DNA of 62,029 nucleotides from an uncultured Cellvibrio sp. (GCA_946886255.1 CAMPIG010000001.1:1-62029), one strand, 5' to 3'. Counted from the first letter of the stretch, positions 51,545-60,968 are shown. Notes: generated by a model from the letters alone, not told the origin. Numbers and translations are program-made.

Positions 51545-52040
51545 CCAAAGGAACTTATTGCTTTATCGCACTATGTTTTCTTGCGCTTTCCTGCAACGCG
51601 CAAGATGTATTGCACACCAAAATAAATATTGATGTTAAAGAGGAAATAAAAACCTACTTACTGTCCCATTACGATGCCATAAAAGTTTCTGAGGTTTATT
51701 CCAAAAATGACAATAAAAAAACCTATTTACAGAAATCGCTGGGCGATGCGTTGGTAAAAGAGGTGGTGGACATTAAATCCCATGACATCTACTTCAAAGA
51801 AGTATCGGCAACATCTGAGGTTCATTTAGGAATTGCCTATTTACGCTATGAAACGTCAGAGAAAGCCCAAAAAGCTATAGCTCACATTGAGCAAAATGGC
51901 TTTTTGAAAACACAAAGCTTTTAACGCGTTACGTGGCGACCAATGTTGGATCGCAAAATGTAATTCTGTATACAGAGTCTGCGGCTAATAAAATGGTTTT
52001 GGATTATCTGGATGTTGCATCCGCCAAGTTAAAAGATTAA
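51541..52040 (+). pseudogene. frameshifted secreted protein gene
   Basis: ATG 51541 opens an exported protein (signal FIALCFLALSCNAQ) of 127 codons that stops just after the run TTTTT at 51901-51905. In the other frame the sequence continues as ENTKLLTRYVATNVGSQNVI and LDYLDVASAKLKD to TAA 52038-52040. Adding one T to the run would give a protein of about 166 residues. No family recognised. A true deletion or a sequencing error in the homopolymer are both possible. Confidence 0.6.
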
Positions 52041-52065
52041 TTGCCTTGATCATGCGATGCAAGTT

Positions 52066-52096
52066 AAAAAAGCCGGAGCTTTCGCTCCGGCTTTTT
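52066..52096. terminator. bidirectional terminator
   Basis: AAAAAGCCGGAGC, loop TTTC region, GCTCCGGCTTTTT. It has an A run before and a T run after the stem, so it serves the rightward frameshifted gene and the leftward hydrolase gene. Confidence 0.9.
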
Positions 52097-52113
52097 CGTT
52101 TGCACCCAGCTAC

Positions 52114-53046
52114 CTATTTAGCCCGCAAAAACTCCAACAAATCCTGATTCAACTGCTCCTTATGCGTATCCGCCAGTCCGTGCGGCGCCCCCTTGTACAC
52201 AATCAGTTTTGAATTCTTGATCAACGCAGCTGATGCTTTGCCGGTGGTTTCTATCGGTACAATTTGATCGTCGTCGCCGTGAACTACCAAGGTCGGTACA
52301 TCAAATTTCGCCAGGTCTTCTCTGAAATCCGTAGCCGAGAATGCAGCGATGGAGTCGTATGTATTTTTTGCGCCGGCCATCATGCCTTGTCTCCAGAAGG
52401 ACTGGATCATGCCTTGCGAGGGTTTGGTGCCTTCGCGGTTAAAGCCAAAGAAGGGGCCGGAGGCGATGTCCAGATACAGCTGCGAGCGATCCTTGTTTGA
52501 GGCTTCGCGGATGCCATCAAACACCGACATAGGCACACCGTTGGGATTCCACTCAGTCTTCACCATGATCGGTGGTACGGCGCTAATTAATGCGGCTTTT
52601 TTCACAAGCCGGGTACCGTGCCGGCCGATGTAGCGCGCGACTTCGCCGCCGCCGGTTGAGAAGCCCACCAGGGTGACGTCTTTCACCTTGAGCGCGTTGA
52701 TGACTGCGGATAAATCGTCGGCGTAATGATCCATGTCGTTACCGTCCCATGGCTGGCTTGAGCGGCCATGGCCACGGCGGTCATGGGCGATAACGCGGTA
52801 ACCTTTCTCGGCGAGGAATTGCATCTGTGATTCCCAGCTGTCGGAGTTAAGCGGCCAGCCGTGGCTGAACACGACGACCTGACCGTTTTTGGGGCCCCAG
52901 TCTTTGTAATACAGCTCCACACCTTCTTGCGTGGTGACGGTGCTGGCGGTGCGTGTAACCTTGTTCGCCGCGTCGGCGGCTACGGATATCAGTGGCAATG
53001 CAGCAGTGGCTAAGGCGGCGATGGCAAAACGTGTGAATGTGTTCAT
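52114..53046 (-). CDS. secreted alpha/beta hydrolase, chloroperoxidase-like
   Basis: The 310-residue protein has a signal peptide ([20 protein letters not shown]) and the non-heme haloperoxidase/esterase fold: [19 protein letters not shown], the nucleophile in [16 protein letters not shown], acid in [11 protein letters not shown] and His in [14 protein letters not shown]. Family members act as esterases; haloperoxidase activity is usually incidental. It is divergent from an AraC-type gene starting 124 bases away, which probably regulates it. Confidence 0.88.
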   Translation of the reverse strand: MNTFTRFAIAALATAALPLISVAADAANKVTRTASTVTTQEGVELYYKDWGPKNGQVVVFSHGWPLNSDSWESQMQFLAEKGYRVIAHDRRGHGRSSQPWDGNDMDHYADDLSAVINALKVKDVTLVGFSTGGGEVARYIGRHGTRLVKKAALISAVPPIMVKTEWNPNGVPMSVFDGIREASNKDRSQLYLDIASGPFFGFNREGTKPSQGMIQSFWRQGMMAGAKNTYDSIAAFSATDFREDLAKFDVPTLVVHGDDDQIVPIETTGKASAALIKNSKLIVYKGAPHGLADTHKEQLNQDLLEFLRAK

Positions 53047-53169
53047 GGTTGTGCTTCCTTTGAATCCAGTGAGTTAAAAGTGGTATTGCGTGTTGACGAG
53101 AAGCATTGTCTAGCAATCACCCATACGAATTGATACAGTTTGTCTTCAATTTTTGACGGATCGTATTTT

Positions 53170-54000
53170 ATGGTTGATCGACTCGCTGCTCTGCTGGGCC
53201 ACTTTTCAGTCAGTGCCCGCACCTTCCAATCCGGCCCACTGTGTGGAATTAACACACTGGACGGCGCAGCCCCCTATGGCCAATTGCATCTTTTGAAGGG
53301 AGGGAAGGCGGAGGTGTGGCATGGCAACGCCAAGGCCCATGACTTACAGGAGCCGACCCTGTTGTTTTACCCGCGCCCCAACGCACACCGATTTGTGACC
53401 GATGCCAAACAAGGTGCCGACTTTGTGTGTGCTCATATCGCGTTTGAGGGCGGCGCGGCGAATCCGCTGGCGAATGCCCTGCCCGCCTGCGTGTGCATTC
53501 CGCTGTCACAGTTGCCCGACAGTCTGTCGGTACTGACGCTATTGTTCGCCGAAGCCGAGGCAAATAATTGCGGACGGCAGGCGCTGCTGGACCGATTATT
53601 TGAAGTGGTATTGATTCAACTCTTGCGGCAATTAATGGAGAACGGCAGCGCGCAGGTCGGCCTGCTCGCGGGTTTTGCTCACCCGCAATTGCGGCGCGCG
53701 CTGGTGGCGATACACCAGGAACCGGAAAAAGAATGGACGGTTGAATCACTCGCAACGGTGGCGGGTATGTCGCGCAGTGTTTTTTCAAACCTGTTTCGCG
53801 ACGCCGTGGGAGAAGCGCCCGCGAGCTATTTGCAACACTGGCGCATCGGCCTGGTACAAAAATGGTTGAAGGGCGGGCAATCGCTTAAGTTGATTGCGGA
53901 AGAGGCAGGGTATGGCAGCGAGTCTGCACTCTCGCGCGCATTTAAATCGCAGTGTGGCATTTCGCCGAAGGCGTGGCTGAAGCAAGCACGGAGTACATAG
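53170..54000 (+). CDS. AraC-family transcriptional regulator (cupin type)
   Basis: A 276-residue soluble AraC protein. The N-terminal cupin-like sensor (LHLLKGGKAEVWHGNAK; LLFYPRPNAHRFV) is followed by two helix-turn-helix motifs (WTVESLATVAGMSRSVFSNL; KLIAEEAGYGSESALSRAFK) and the end CGISPKAWLKQ. Met at 53170 is preferred over a TTG at 53140. It is divergent from the secreted hydrolase, its likely target. Confidence 0.88.
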   Translation: MVDRLAALLGHFSVSARTFQSGPLCGINTLDGAAPYGQLHLLKGGKAEVWHGNAKAHDLQEPTLLFYPRPNAHRFVTDAKQGADFVCAHIAFEGGAANPLANALPACVCIPLSQLPDSLSVLTLLFAEAEANNCGRQALLDRLFEVVLIQLLRQLMENGSAQVGLLAGFAHPQLRRALVAIHQEPEKEWTVESLATVAGMSRSVFSNLFRDAVGEAPASYLQHWRIGLVQKWLKGGQSLKLIAEEAGYGSESALSRAFKSQCGISPKAWLKQARST

Positions 54001-54084
54001 CATCCTCACCTGAATATTTAATCTTTCTCTGAAAGAAAACTGAAAAAAGAGCGACTAAATAAGAAAGCAACCTGGTGCCCAGCG

Positions 54085-54558
54085 ATGCCTCCGGAATTTG
54101 AGGAACTGATACAGCAACATCACCTCCGTATTCGGCGGATCGCCCGACGATACGCTCCTCCCGGCGGGGTTGATGATCTTTATCAGGAAATATTGATTCA
54201 GCTATGGCGTGGCATCAAGAATTTTCGCGGTACCGCTAAAGTCGAAACCTGGCTTTACCGCATCGCATTCAATACCGCGATGACACACATACGCATTCGG
54301 CTTAGCAAATCCCGCGATGAGCGAGCTATCACAACGGAAGAGATACCCGATCAATTGGTACCAGGGGAGCGATGTCATGCGGAGATCCTGACGCAATTTT
54401 TAAACCTGCTGAATAAGGTGGATGCCTCAGTGCTGATCATGCATCTGGACGGGCTCGAAGCGCATGACATTGCAGACATATTGGGGATAAGCGCAAACGC
54501 TGTTGCTATCCGTATCAACCGGATCAAGCGCAAATTCAGCGATATTTATATAGATTAG
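54085..54558 (+). CDS. ECF-type RNA polymerase sigma factor
   Basis: 157 residues with region 2 (VDDLYQEILIQLWRGIKNFR; TWLYRIAFNTAMTHIR) and region 4 (DGLEAHDIADILGISANAVA; IRINRIKRKF). It has the length of an extracytoplasmic-function sigma factor. The following gene begins 13 bases after its stop and encodes a membrane protein, so the two are probably a sigma/regulator pair. Confidence 0.9.
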   Translation: MPPEFEELIQQHHLRIRRIARRYAPPGGVDDLYQEILIQLWRGIKNFRGTAKVETWLYRIAFNTAMTHIRIRLSKSRDERAITTEEIPDQLVPGERCHAEILTQFLNLLNKVDASVLIMHLDGLEAHDIADILGISANAVAIRINRIKRKFSDIYID

Positions 54559-54571
54559 CGGTGGAGGGTCT

Positions 54572-55171
54572 ATGGAATTTGAACAACTTAAAAACCAATG
54601 GAGAAAAGAGATGGATACAATTCAGCGTTCCGACAGTGCGATGTTTACCGGATTACAAGTGCGGGTTTCAAGGTTAAATAGCCTTAGCATTTATGAGGAT
54701 GTGCGCGATGTTTTATTGTGGTTGATGGTTGCGTTCTTTTTTAGCTTCCATTGGCTCATTGCAACTAACGTGGTTTGGCTTGAACGACTTGGCCTTACCA
54801 TCATCCTTTCCAATTGCTTCTTTATTATCTATAAAACATTACGCGTCAGGTCACAAGGGCGCACCGACGACTGGACGCTGTCTGAGAAAATCGCCAATGA
54901 AGTCAGCCGGATTGAAAAGAAAAGCCGACTGTTGATGCTAACAGCAACTTGGTATCTCGTACCTTTATATGTCGGATTATGGTTGGTACCTATAGGTAGA
55001 TTGCTAGATAAAACCTCGGCCTACGCCTTTGATAGCCGGCATATTTACTATTATCTTTTTTGCTTGGTGATGGCCATTATTGGCTATTGGTGGAGCCGCC
55101 GAGTGGTGCAAAAACAATACGCCCCGGTTCTTTCCGATTTAAAAAAATTGCATGGTGAATTAAAAATTTAA
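54572..55171 (+). CDS. membrane protein, candidate regulator of the ECF sigma factor
   Basis: A 199-residue protein with a charged N-terminal cytoplasmic part (FEQLKNQWRKEMDTIQRSD) and four hydrophobic segments in two pairs (about 48-66, 70-86, 123-141, 163-178). No zinc-binding anti-sigma motif is visible. Its position right after the sigma gene and the membrane topology suggest an anti-sigma-like function, which is inference. A perfect hairpin follows it. Confidence 0.72.
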   Translation: MEFEQLKNQWRKEMDTIQRSDSAMFTGLQVRVSRLNSLSIYEDVRDVLLWLMVAFFFSFHWLIATNVVWLERLGLTIILSNCFFIIYKTLRVRSQGRTDDWTLSEKIANEVSRIEKKSRLLMLTATWYLVPLYVGLWLVPIGRLLDKTSAYAFDSRHIYYYLFCLVMAIIGYWWSRRVVQKQYAPVLSDLKKLHGELKI

Positions 55172-55205
55172 TCTTTCTATAACATCGCTTTACTCGGTTT
55201 TAGGT

Positions 55206-55229
55206 GGCAAGACCGTACTCGGTCTTGCC
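55206..55229. terminator. perfect hairpin between convergent genes
   Basis: GGCAAGACCG, loop TACT, CGGTCTTGCC: a 10-bp stem with no T run. It may slow polymerase or stabilise the 3' end. Confidence 0.55.
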
Positions 55230-55323
55230 TGTTGATAAGACTGGGCCTGCCTTCGAATTCCCTGCAATTGTCCAGCCTTGGCGACAACATTTACCTGATC
55301 AGAAGTCCACTTCATTGGTCCAA

Positions 55324-57231
55324 CTACACACGTATGTACTGCACGATATCCGAAATTCGGTACGGTTTCGTGATCACAGCAAACTCACGCGGTTGCTTCA
55401 ACAGGGTGCCCAAAACATTCGCTGCGTATCCGGTGGCAAGTATGATTTTAATCGTGGGAATGAGATTTTTTGCTTCGCGAGCCAGCTCCACACCATTCAT
55501 CCCGGGCATGACGACATCACTAAACAACAGCGAAACGTCCCGATGGCGGTCGAGCATATCGAGCGCTTCAATACCATTGTTGGCCGCGACCACCTCGTAC
55601 CCTAGCGTCCGGAATAACGCGCAAGCCATATCAAGCACGTCAGGCTGATCATCAACAATAAGCGCCTTACCGGCTATAGGTGAGGATGACTGACTTATTT
55701 CATCGGAGTCCAGTGCTGGCAAATACAATGAAATGGTAGTGCCGCTCTCTGCTTCTGACTCGATACTCATACTGCCCTTGGATTGTTGCATTAACCCATA
55801 AACCTGACTCAGCCCCAGACCCGTTCCCTTTCCGATGGGTTTGGTTGTGAAGAAAGGCTCAGTTACGCGATCCCGAATATCAGGCGGAATACCTGCGCCG
55901 GTATCACGCACGGATATCCGGACGTAACGCCCGGCCGGCAAATTCTGATCATTGCCTTCCGACAATTGAGCTACAGCTGTTTGCAACATCACGGCACCAA
56001 CATCACCTACTGCATCCCCGGAATTGACAATCAGGTTTAGCAAAGCCGCTTCCAGCTGCGCCGCATCAACCATTACCAGGGGTAAAGACGGTGTGAGTTT
56101 TAGCGAAAATCCCACCGAGCTTTTCAGCGCACGGCGTAGCACCGACTCGAACGAGCTGATAACGCGATTGATGTCATGCCGATCTGCCTTGAGTGGCTGT
56201 TGTCGCGCAAAACTCAATAATTGCTGCGTTAATTTGGCGCCGCGCGAGGCAGCTCTTTCCATACTGTCGAGCGTTTTAATGTCTTGTTGCGAAAGTGCCG
56301 ACATGCGAAGCAAGGCAATTCCATTCGTCATAACGCTCAGTAAATTATTAAAATCATGTGCGACGCCACCAGTTAGACGCCCAAGCGATTCCTGTTTTTG
56401 AGCATGGAATAAAGCCTCTTTCGCTTTCTCGAGCGCAGCCGATGTTTCACGACGCTCGGTCACATCCTGCGTTACTTTGGCAAATCCAATGAGCTCGCCA
56501 GCTTCGTTTCTGATGGGATCGATAATGACGTGAGCCCAAAAGCGCGAGCCGTCTTTCCGAATTCGCCATCCTTCTTTTTCAAATCCGCCCGTATCCGCAG
56601 CGGTCGCTAGCGCCTTCGCGGGCAGCCCCGATTGACGATCTTGCTCGGTGTAGAAGCGCGAAAAATGCGTACCTATCACTTCGGACCCGCTATAGCCTTT
56701 GATTCGCTCTGCGCCGGAATTCCAGTTAGTTATAAAACCCTCCGGCGATAACATATAGATGGCGTAATCCGTGACGCTCTGTACCAACAGGCGAAATTGC
56801 TCTTCGCTTTCCCGCAATGCTTCAGCAGCACGGCGGCGCTCGGTAATATCACGTGTTATTTTGGTGAAACCGACCAGCTCACCGCTCTCGTCCCGAATCG
56901 GATCGAGTACGACACTTGCCCAGAAACGGGTTCCGTCCTTGCGCACACGCACGCCCTCATCTTCGAACTTTCCCTGGGTTATTGCCGTTGCGATTGCTCT
57001 TTCCGGGACACCGGCTGCAACGTCTTCTGCGGTATAAAAAGTAGAAAGGTGTTTGCCAATTATTTCGTCAGCGCTGTAACCTTTAAAACGTGCTGCGCCC
57101 GCATTCCAGCTTTTGATGATCCCTTCAGGAGAAAGCATATAGATTGCATAATCAGTGACGCCCGATACAAATAATGCGAGGCGTTCTGCTTCCACAGCTG
57201 ACTGCTTGGATGATGACTCATCGTTATTCAT
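55324..57231 (-). CDS. PAS-PAS hybrid histidine kinase
   Basis: A 635-residue soluble kinase. Two tandem PAS/PAC domains are obvious repeats of one another ([20 protein letters not shown] and [20 protein letters not shown]). Then come the dimerisation segment with phospho-His ([14 protein letters not shown]), the ATPase boxes ([42 protein letters not shown]), and a receiver ([26 protein letters not shown]). Met 57231 has GGAGAC upstream and is preferred to a Met at 57309. No response-regulator gene adjoins it. The repeated PAS domains show internal duplication. Confidence 0.92.
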   Translation of the reverse strand: MNNDESSSKQSAVEAERLALFVSGVTDYAIYMLSPEGIIKSWNAGAARFKGYSADEIIGKHLSTFYTAEDVAAGVPERAIATAITQGKFEDEGVRVRKDGTRFWASVVLDPIRDESGELVGFTKITRDITERRRAAEALRESEEQFRLLVQSVTDYAIYMLSPEGFITNWNSGAERIKGYSGSEVIGTHFSRFYTEQDRQSGLPAKALATAADTGGFEKEGWRIRKDGSRFWAHVIIDPIRNEAGELIGFAKVTQDVTERRETSAALEKAKEALFHAQKQESLGRLTGGVAHDFNNLLSVMTNGIALLRMSALSQQDIKTLDSMERAASRGAKLTQQLLSFARQQPLKADRHDINRVISSFESVLRRALKSSVGFSLKLTPSLPLVMVDAAQLEAALLNLIVNSGDAVGDVGAVMLQTAVAQLSEGNDQNLPAGRYVRISVRDTGAGIPPDIRDRVTEPFFTTKPIGKGTGLGLSQVYGLMQQSKGSMSIESEAESGTTISLYLPALDSDEISQSSSPIAGKALIVDDQPDVLDMACALFRTLGYEVVAANNGIEALDMLDRHRDVSLLFSDVVMPGMNGVELAREAKNLIPTIKIILATGYAANVLGTLLKQPREFAVITKPYRISDIVQYIRV

Positions 57232-57630
57232 AAAAATGTCTCCAGACAACGATCCAAATATCAGGGCAAAGCAGTGGGCAAATGATTGATAAGTTAAATG
57301 CGGCAGCAAGGATGCGGGTTATGGGCCACAGCTTCTGTACGGTTAGGTACGAAAATGATGCTTTTGCCGAATTTTACCCATCATATGCCTTCAGGAATGT
57401 GAACTGAGACAATCATGTCGGAGGGTAACTGACCAGTATCCTGCATGCTTCGACTGACAACAGTTATCGAGCCCGGATGAGAATATTCCACTGAATCTCA
57501 GTACTATTGGTTTTAGTGATGGTGAAACAGGTTAAATATTATCAACCGCGTGTCGATTTCGCGCCCGCCCGTTCGACTACTCCGGTAGCAATAGAAAACA
57601 ACCCACAGCAACTGAATTGAGGAGACGATT
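57232..57630. other. 400-base gap, nothing recognised
   Basis: Divergent region between the PAS kinase and the SRPBCC gene. It must contain promoters for both, but none stands out, and no repeat family member or gene was seen. Confidence 0.5.
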
Positions 57631-58089
57631 ATGTCAAATGAAGCAAATACCGTGCGATTACACCGTGTGCTGCGCGCGCCAGCCGAGCGAGTGTACAAGG
57701 CGTTCACTGATAAAAGTGCGATTGAACGCTGGCTCCCACCCTATGGGTTTACAGGCACCATCCACACCATGGATGCCCGCGTCGGCGGTGGCTATAAAAT
57801 GTCGTTCACCAATTTCGGTACGGGAAGCAGTCACTCGTTTACAGTGGAATATACTGAATTGGTACCTAATCAATATATTCAACACAAAGATCGTTTTGAT
57901 GATGCGAACCTTCCGGGTGAGATGACGGTGTCCATTACCCTCAAAACCGTCTTGTGCGGAACAGACATCAGTATTGTTCAGGCAGGGATCCCCGAAGTCA
58001 TTCCCACGGAAATGTGCTACCTGGGATGGCAGGAATCGCTGGACCAACTGACCAAACTGGTTGAACCTGATATTTCTGATAACGGGTGA
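57631..58089 (+). CDS. SRPBCC (AHSA1-type) domain protein
   Basis: A 152-residue protein of the START/SRPBCC ligand-binding fold, AHSA1 subgroup: LHRVLRAPAERVYKAFTDKS, IERWLPPYGF, VGGGYKMSFTNFG and the late LGWQESLDQLTKLVE. Members bind hydrophobic ligands or chaperone-like partners; the specific role is unknown. GAGGAG precedes ATG. Downstream lies a decayed gene. Confidence 0.88.
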   Translation: MSNEANTVRLHRVLRAPAERVYKAFTDKSAIERWLPPYGFTGTIHTMDARVGGGYKMSFTNFGTGSSHSFTVEYTELVPNQYIQHKDRFDDANLPGEMTVSITLKTVLCGTDISIVQAGIPEVIPTEMCYLGWQESLDQLTKLVEPDISDNG

Positions 58090-58123
58090 AATAATAAATC
58101 GTTCATAACGGGGAATCTGGTAT

Positions 58124-58617
58124 ATGCAATTAAGGAAAATTACGGTGGTGCTTCTGGCGCTTTTGTTTGTTTCAGTATCGGCACTTGCCGACAGGACTGA
58201 CAATTTACAGAGCGCTTTACAAGGCATCATGCATCAATACAAGATTCCTGATTTATCTGTCGGCCACAGTTCTTCCCAGTGAAGGCTTAATTAGCAACGT
58301 CAGCGATTTAAGCCTATGGGTCAAAGTTGTGTTAATTCAGTCTCCCAAACTCCTGACAAAAAATTCTTACGAACGAATGCTCACGCCTTTACAAAAAACA
58401 CGTTGGGAAGGATCGCGCATTGGGTTCGGCTGGTTTATGACTCGCCGTCATCACATCGACTATGTTTACCATATGGGGGGGTATACGCGGTTATGAATCC
58501 ATTATTGTGATGGAGCCCGCTGCAAAAAATGCCATTATTTTATTGACGAATAGCAGTGATGTGCCACGGTGGGAGATTGTTGATTTGATTGAGGGAGTGT
58601 TGATAGAGAACGAATAG
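58124..58617 (+). pseudogene. remnant of a secreted beta-lactamase-family hydrolase
   Basis: ATG 58124 opens a signal peptide (ITVVLLALLFVSVSALA) and the first residues of a serine hydrolase (LQGIMHQYKIPDLSV). It then passes to another frame with C-terminal sequence of the same family (LISNVSDLSLWVKVVL; RIGFGWFMTRRH; YHMGGYTR), and a further frame carrying GYESIIVMEP and NAIILLTNSSDVPRW up to TAG 58617. The SxxK and Tyr motifs are missing, so about 200 central codons were deleted and two frameshifts added. The HMGG motif remains. It is not functional. Confidence 0.72.
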
Positions 58618-58694
58618 TTTTCTTCAGGAACTCACTTTTAACTTCGCCGAAAGCTTGGCTTAAATAAAAGCGCAATGGGTCAGTAAAAATTTAA

Positions 58695-58904
58695 TCATTC
58701 ATCCGGAATATATTCAAGAATATCCCCCGGTTGACACTCCAGAATGTGGCAAATTTGCTCCAGCGTTGAAAAGCGCACACCTTTCACTTTACCGGTACGC
58801 AGCAACGATAAGTTCTGTTCGGTAATGCCGATCTCCGTGGCAAGTTCTTTGCCACGAATTTTGCGTTTGGCCAACATGACATCCAGGTTAACGACAATAG
58901 GCAC
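58695..58904 (-). CDS. XRE-family helix-turn-helix regulator
   Basis: A 69-residue Cro/CI-type protein: LDVMLAKRKIRGKELATEIG, ITEQNLSLLRTGKVKGVRF and STLEQICHILECQPGDIL. Small regulators of this subtype are often encoded beside a DUF2975 membrane protein, as here, where the gene lies nine bases downstream of it. Co-transcription is very likely. Confidence 0.92.
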   Translation of the reverse strand: MPIVVNLDVMLAKRKIRGKELATEIGITEQNLSLLRTGKVKGVRFSTLEQICHILECQPGDILEYIPDE

Positions 58905-58913
58905 TGAGAACTC

Positions 58914-59435
58914 CTAGATGAATTGCTTGTTTTCGTTTTCGAGCTTGCTGGCGCTCACCAGCAGGTCGCTCATTACCCATAGGATCATGGCCAGTGCGAT
59001 CACGTTAATTTCACCACTTCCCAAAGAAATCGAAAGCATCTTTTGGCCGGCGGGATGGTTCATTGACAACAGCATACTGGCAAGGGAGAAATGCAGGGGT
59101 TTGGCAAGTGCCTGCACAAATAGAAAGATTGAGAATATACGTAGATCACGGCTATTGCTGTGATTAAAGAGTTCACCTTTAGCGAAGTTAGAGAACGCGC
59201 GGCGCAAAAAATAAAGGCCCATCAAGCCGGTGGCAATATGCAAGGTGGTTAATAACCACAAGCTGTACCACTGCATGCTGGACACAGTCTGCCACTGTAT
59301 CGGCAGGTTCAGGTTACTTTTGGCCATGGCGGCAAATTGTTCTATATCGATCAGGAAATACAACGCAGCTACAGGGACCGCAGCAAGTATGACCACGCAC
59401 CCCACAGCGATTAATCGTGAAAATTGTCGGGCCAT
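58914..59435 (-). CDS. DUF2975 membrane protein
   Basis: A 173-residue protein with four membrane helices (for example RLIAVGCVVILAAVPVAALY; MQWYSLWLLTTLHIATGLMG; SGEINVIALAMILWVMSDLL) and the family segment FAKGELFNHSNSRDLRIF. Start ATG 59435 follows GGAGG at five bases. It pairs with the XRE gene; the pair is widespread but its function is undescribed. Confidence 0.88.
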   Translation of the reverse strand: MARQFSRLIAVGCVVILAAVPVAALYFLIDIEQFAAMAKSNLNLPIQWQTVSSMQWYSLWLLTTLHIATGLMGLYFLRRAFSNFAKGELFNHSNSRDLRIFSIFLFVQALAKPLHFSLASMLLSMNHPAGQKMLSISLGSGEINVIALAMILWVMSDLLVSASKLENENKQFI

Positions 59436-59512
59436 AACGCCTCCGCTTGACATAGTTGTTTAGCAAGAATAAATTATTGTTTTGCAGTAATTTTGTCAAG
59501 AGGATAATTCCC

Positions 59513-59869
59513 GTGGCTATTCGTCTACTCATCCCTATCATTGTTGCGCTGTTGCTGCCGCTGTATATACCCTGCGCCAACGCGCTGACGATGGCGCAGT
59601 TTTCCGGAATTTGTACGTCGTCTCCCGGCGAATGCAGTGATAATCCTACTATTCAAGCCTATGTTGGTGGGGCACTTGACCTGCTAGCCACACTTGATGA
59701 ACGGACGGATTATATGGAAAAGCTGTACTGCAAAACGCCCAAGGAATTATTTGATGCGCCGACCATCATTCGCTTCATGGAGCAACGAAGTGAACAACAC
59801 GCTAGCGATAATGCCATGCTGGTGTTGATTCAGTACATGGAAGAACGCGGAGGTTGTGACCGTGAGTAA
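59513..59869 (+). CDS. exported Rap1a/Tai-like immunity-family protein
   Basis: A 118-residue protein with a signal peptide (LLIPIIVALLLPLYIPCANA) and the Rap1a/Tai pattern: IQAYVGGALDLLATLDERTD, YCKTPKELFDAPTIIRFME and the C-terminal MLVLIQYMEERGGC, with paired cysteines. Known members protect against periplasmic amidase effectors of type VI secretion, but the fold is also found in unrelated exported proteins. GTG 59513 with AGAGGAT upstream is preferred to the TTG at 59456. No cognate effector adjoins it. Confidence 0.68.
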   Translation: MAIRLLIPIIVALLLPLYIPCANALTMAQFSGICTSSPGECSDNPTIQAYVGGALDLLATLDERTDYMEKLYCKTPKELFDAPTIIRFMEQRSEQHASDNAMLVLIQYMEERGGCDRE

Positions 59870-60056
59870 GTTGTTGATGGTATGTCTTTTAATGGGTGTG
59901 GTGGGGTGTAGCAACGAAGCTGTGTATGACAATATACGTATCAACCAGCGCAACGACTGTATTAAAGAGCCACCACCCGCCTATGATGAATGCATCGAGC
60001 GCACGAACAAATCCTATGAGGAGTATCAGCGTGAACGGAACGAGGTCTCGGAGTAG
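59856..60056 (+). CDS. small lipoprotein
   Basis: 66 residues: a lipoprotein signal ending in the lipobox VVGC, then a hydrophilic segment with two more cysteines (NDCIKEPPPAYDECIERTNK) and YEEYQRERNE at the end. It overlaps the Rap1a/Tai-like stop by 14 bases, so translation is coupled (GTG 59862 is an alternative start). Function unknown. Confidence 0.65.
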   Translation: MTVSKLLMVCLLMGVVGCSNEAVYDNIRINQRNDCIKEPPPAYDECIERTNKSYEEYQRERNEVSE

Positions 60057-60098
60057 CAGACGCACGAACAAGCAGGCGGTATTCGTTGCGGTAGAACA

Positions 60099-60382
60099 GT
60101 GAAGCAACAACCAGTAATGCTTTCAAAAACGCCGTGGCCGCTTTATTTGGAACCTCATTATGGTTCAGCGCAAACTGTGCAGCACCGGACCTTATGCGAG
60201 AGTGGCAAGCCAGCCCGCGCCGATTTGTAGGAAGCGCACTGGCGCTTCAGAGTTCGATTGGCTTTGCTATCACGATTTTTTCTACCACAATAACGATGTA
60301 CTTGTTTGGGGAAATTGGATTGGATTCTGCGTTTATTTTAGTGCTTGGGTTGGTGGGGTTTTGTCGGATTACGCTGCGCTAA
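60099..60382 (+). pseudogene. remnant of an MFS transporter gene
   Basis: A short leader frame from GTG 60099 (MLSKTPWPLYL) passes by frameshift to LFGTSLWFSANCAAPDLMRE, typical of the first helix of MFS permeases. It is followed at once by VGSALALQSSIGFAITIFST, which in such permeases belongs near the C terminus. Around 300 central codons are therefore missing. The frame ends inside a REP-like palindrome (60361-60393), which seems to have replaced the true end. Confidence 0.68.
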
Positions 60383-60393
60383 TTCGACCTCCG
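60361..60393. repeat. REP-like palindrome 5 (single)
   Basis: TTGTCGGATTACGCTGCGC then TAATTCGACCTCCG; one arm has a mismatch. It sits exactly at the 3' end of the decayed MFS gene, suggesting a role in, or tolerance of, the rearrangement there. Confidence 0.75.
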
Positions 60394-60482
60394 TGGAGAG
60401 GGGTTGTCTGTAAAGAGGAACCTTTTATTTGAACCATCGTCTCCTTTTTACAACGCTGTAACCTTCCCTAAAGGAGACCACC

Positions 60483-60914
60483 ATGGAAACGCAAGAACTA
60501 CATCGCGGGCGCTTGATTGATCATGTTCAATTGGTTGTCCGTGATTTGTCTGCATCTCACATATTTTACTCAGCTGTTCTGGATGTATTGAACATTCCTG
60601 TAAGCGGTACCGGTGATGGTTTTTTTTGGGCTGATGAATTTGTCGTATCAGCGGCCGAGAGCCCGGCAGCTCTGGGGATGCTAACCGGGCGCAATCATGT
60701 GGCATTTCAAGCGAAAGACCGCGCCACGGTGGATGCATTTTTTGAAGCGGCTATGGCTAATGGCGGAACCTCCAACGGCGCGCCGGGTGTGCGCAGTAAG
60801 TATCACCCAGGCTATTATGCCGCGTTTGTTAATGACCCCGATGGCAACAATATCGAAGCCGTTTATCATGGTGACGCAACACGCAGCGCACCTTCGGTGC
60901 TTATCACGTTTTAA
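60483..60914 (+). CDS. VOC-family (glyoxalase/dioxygenase fold) protein
   Basis: A 143-residue protein of two beta-alpha-beta-beta-beta units: LIDHVQLVVRDLSASHIFYS, GRNHVAFQAKDRATVDAFFE and YYAAFVNDPDGNNIEAVYHG. The metal positions look retained (His in IDHVQL, His in NHVAF, Glu in NIEAV). Substrate cannot be assigned. AAGGAGACCACC precedes ATG. Confidence 0.9.
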   Translation: METQELHRGRLIDHVQLVVRDLSASHIFYSAVLDVLNIPVSGTGDGFFWADEFVVSAAESPAALGMLTGRNHVAFQAKDRATVDAFFEAAMANGGTSNGAPGVRSKYHPGYYAAFVNDPDGNNIEAVYHGDATRSAPSVLITF

Positions 60915-60968
60915 TTAACATCCGATGTTAAAATTATTACGTTTTTTATACAGGTTGAATCTAAAAAA

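Noticed and set aside
51541..52040. Programmed -1 frameshift at TTTTT (51901-51905)
   Set aside because: The tract does not form a standard slippery heptamer in frame and no downstream structure is evident; a one-base deletion or sequencing error is simpler.
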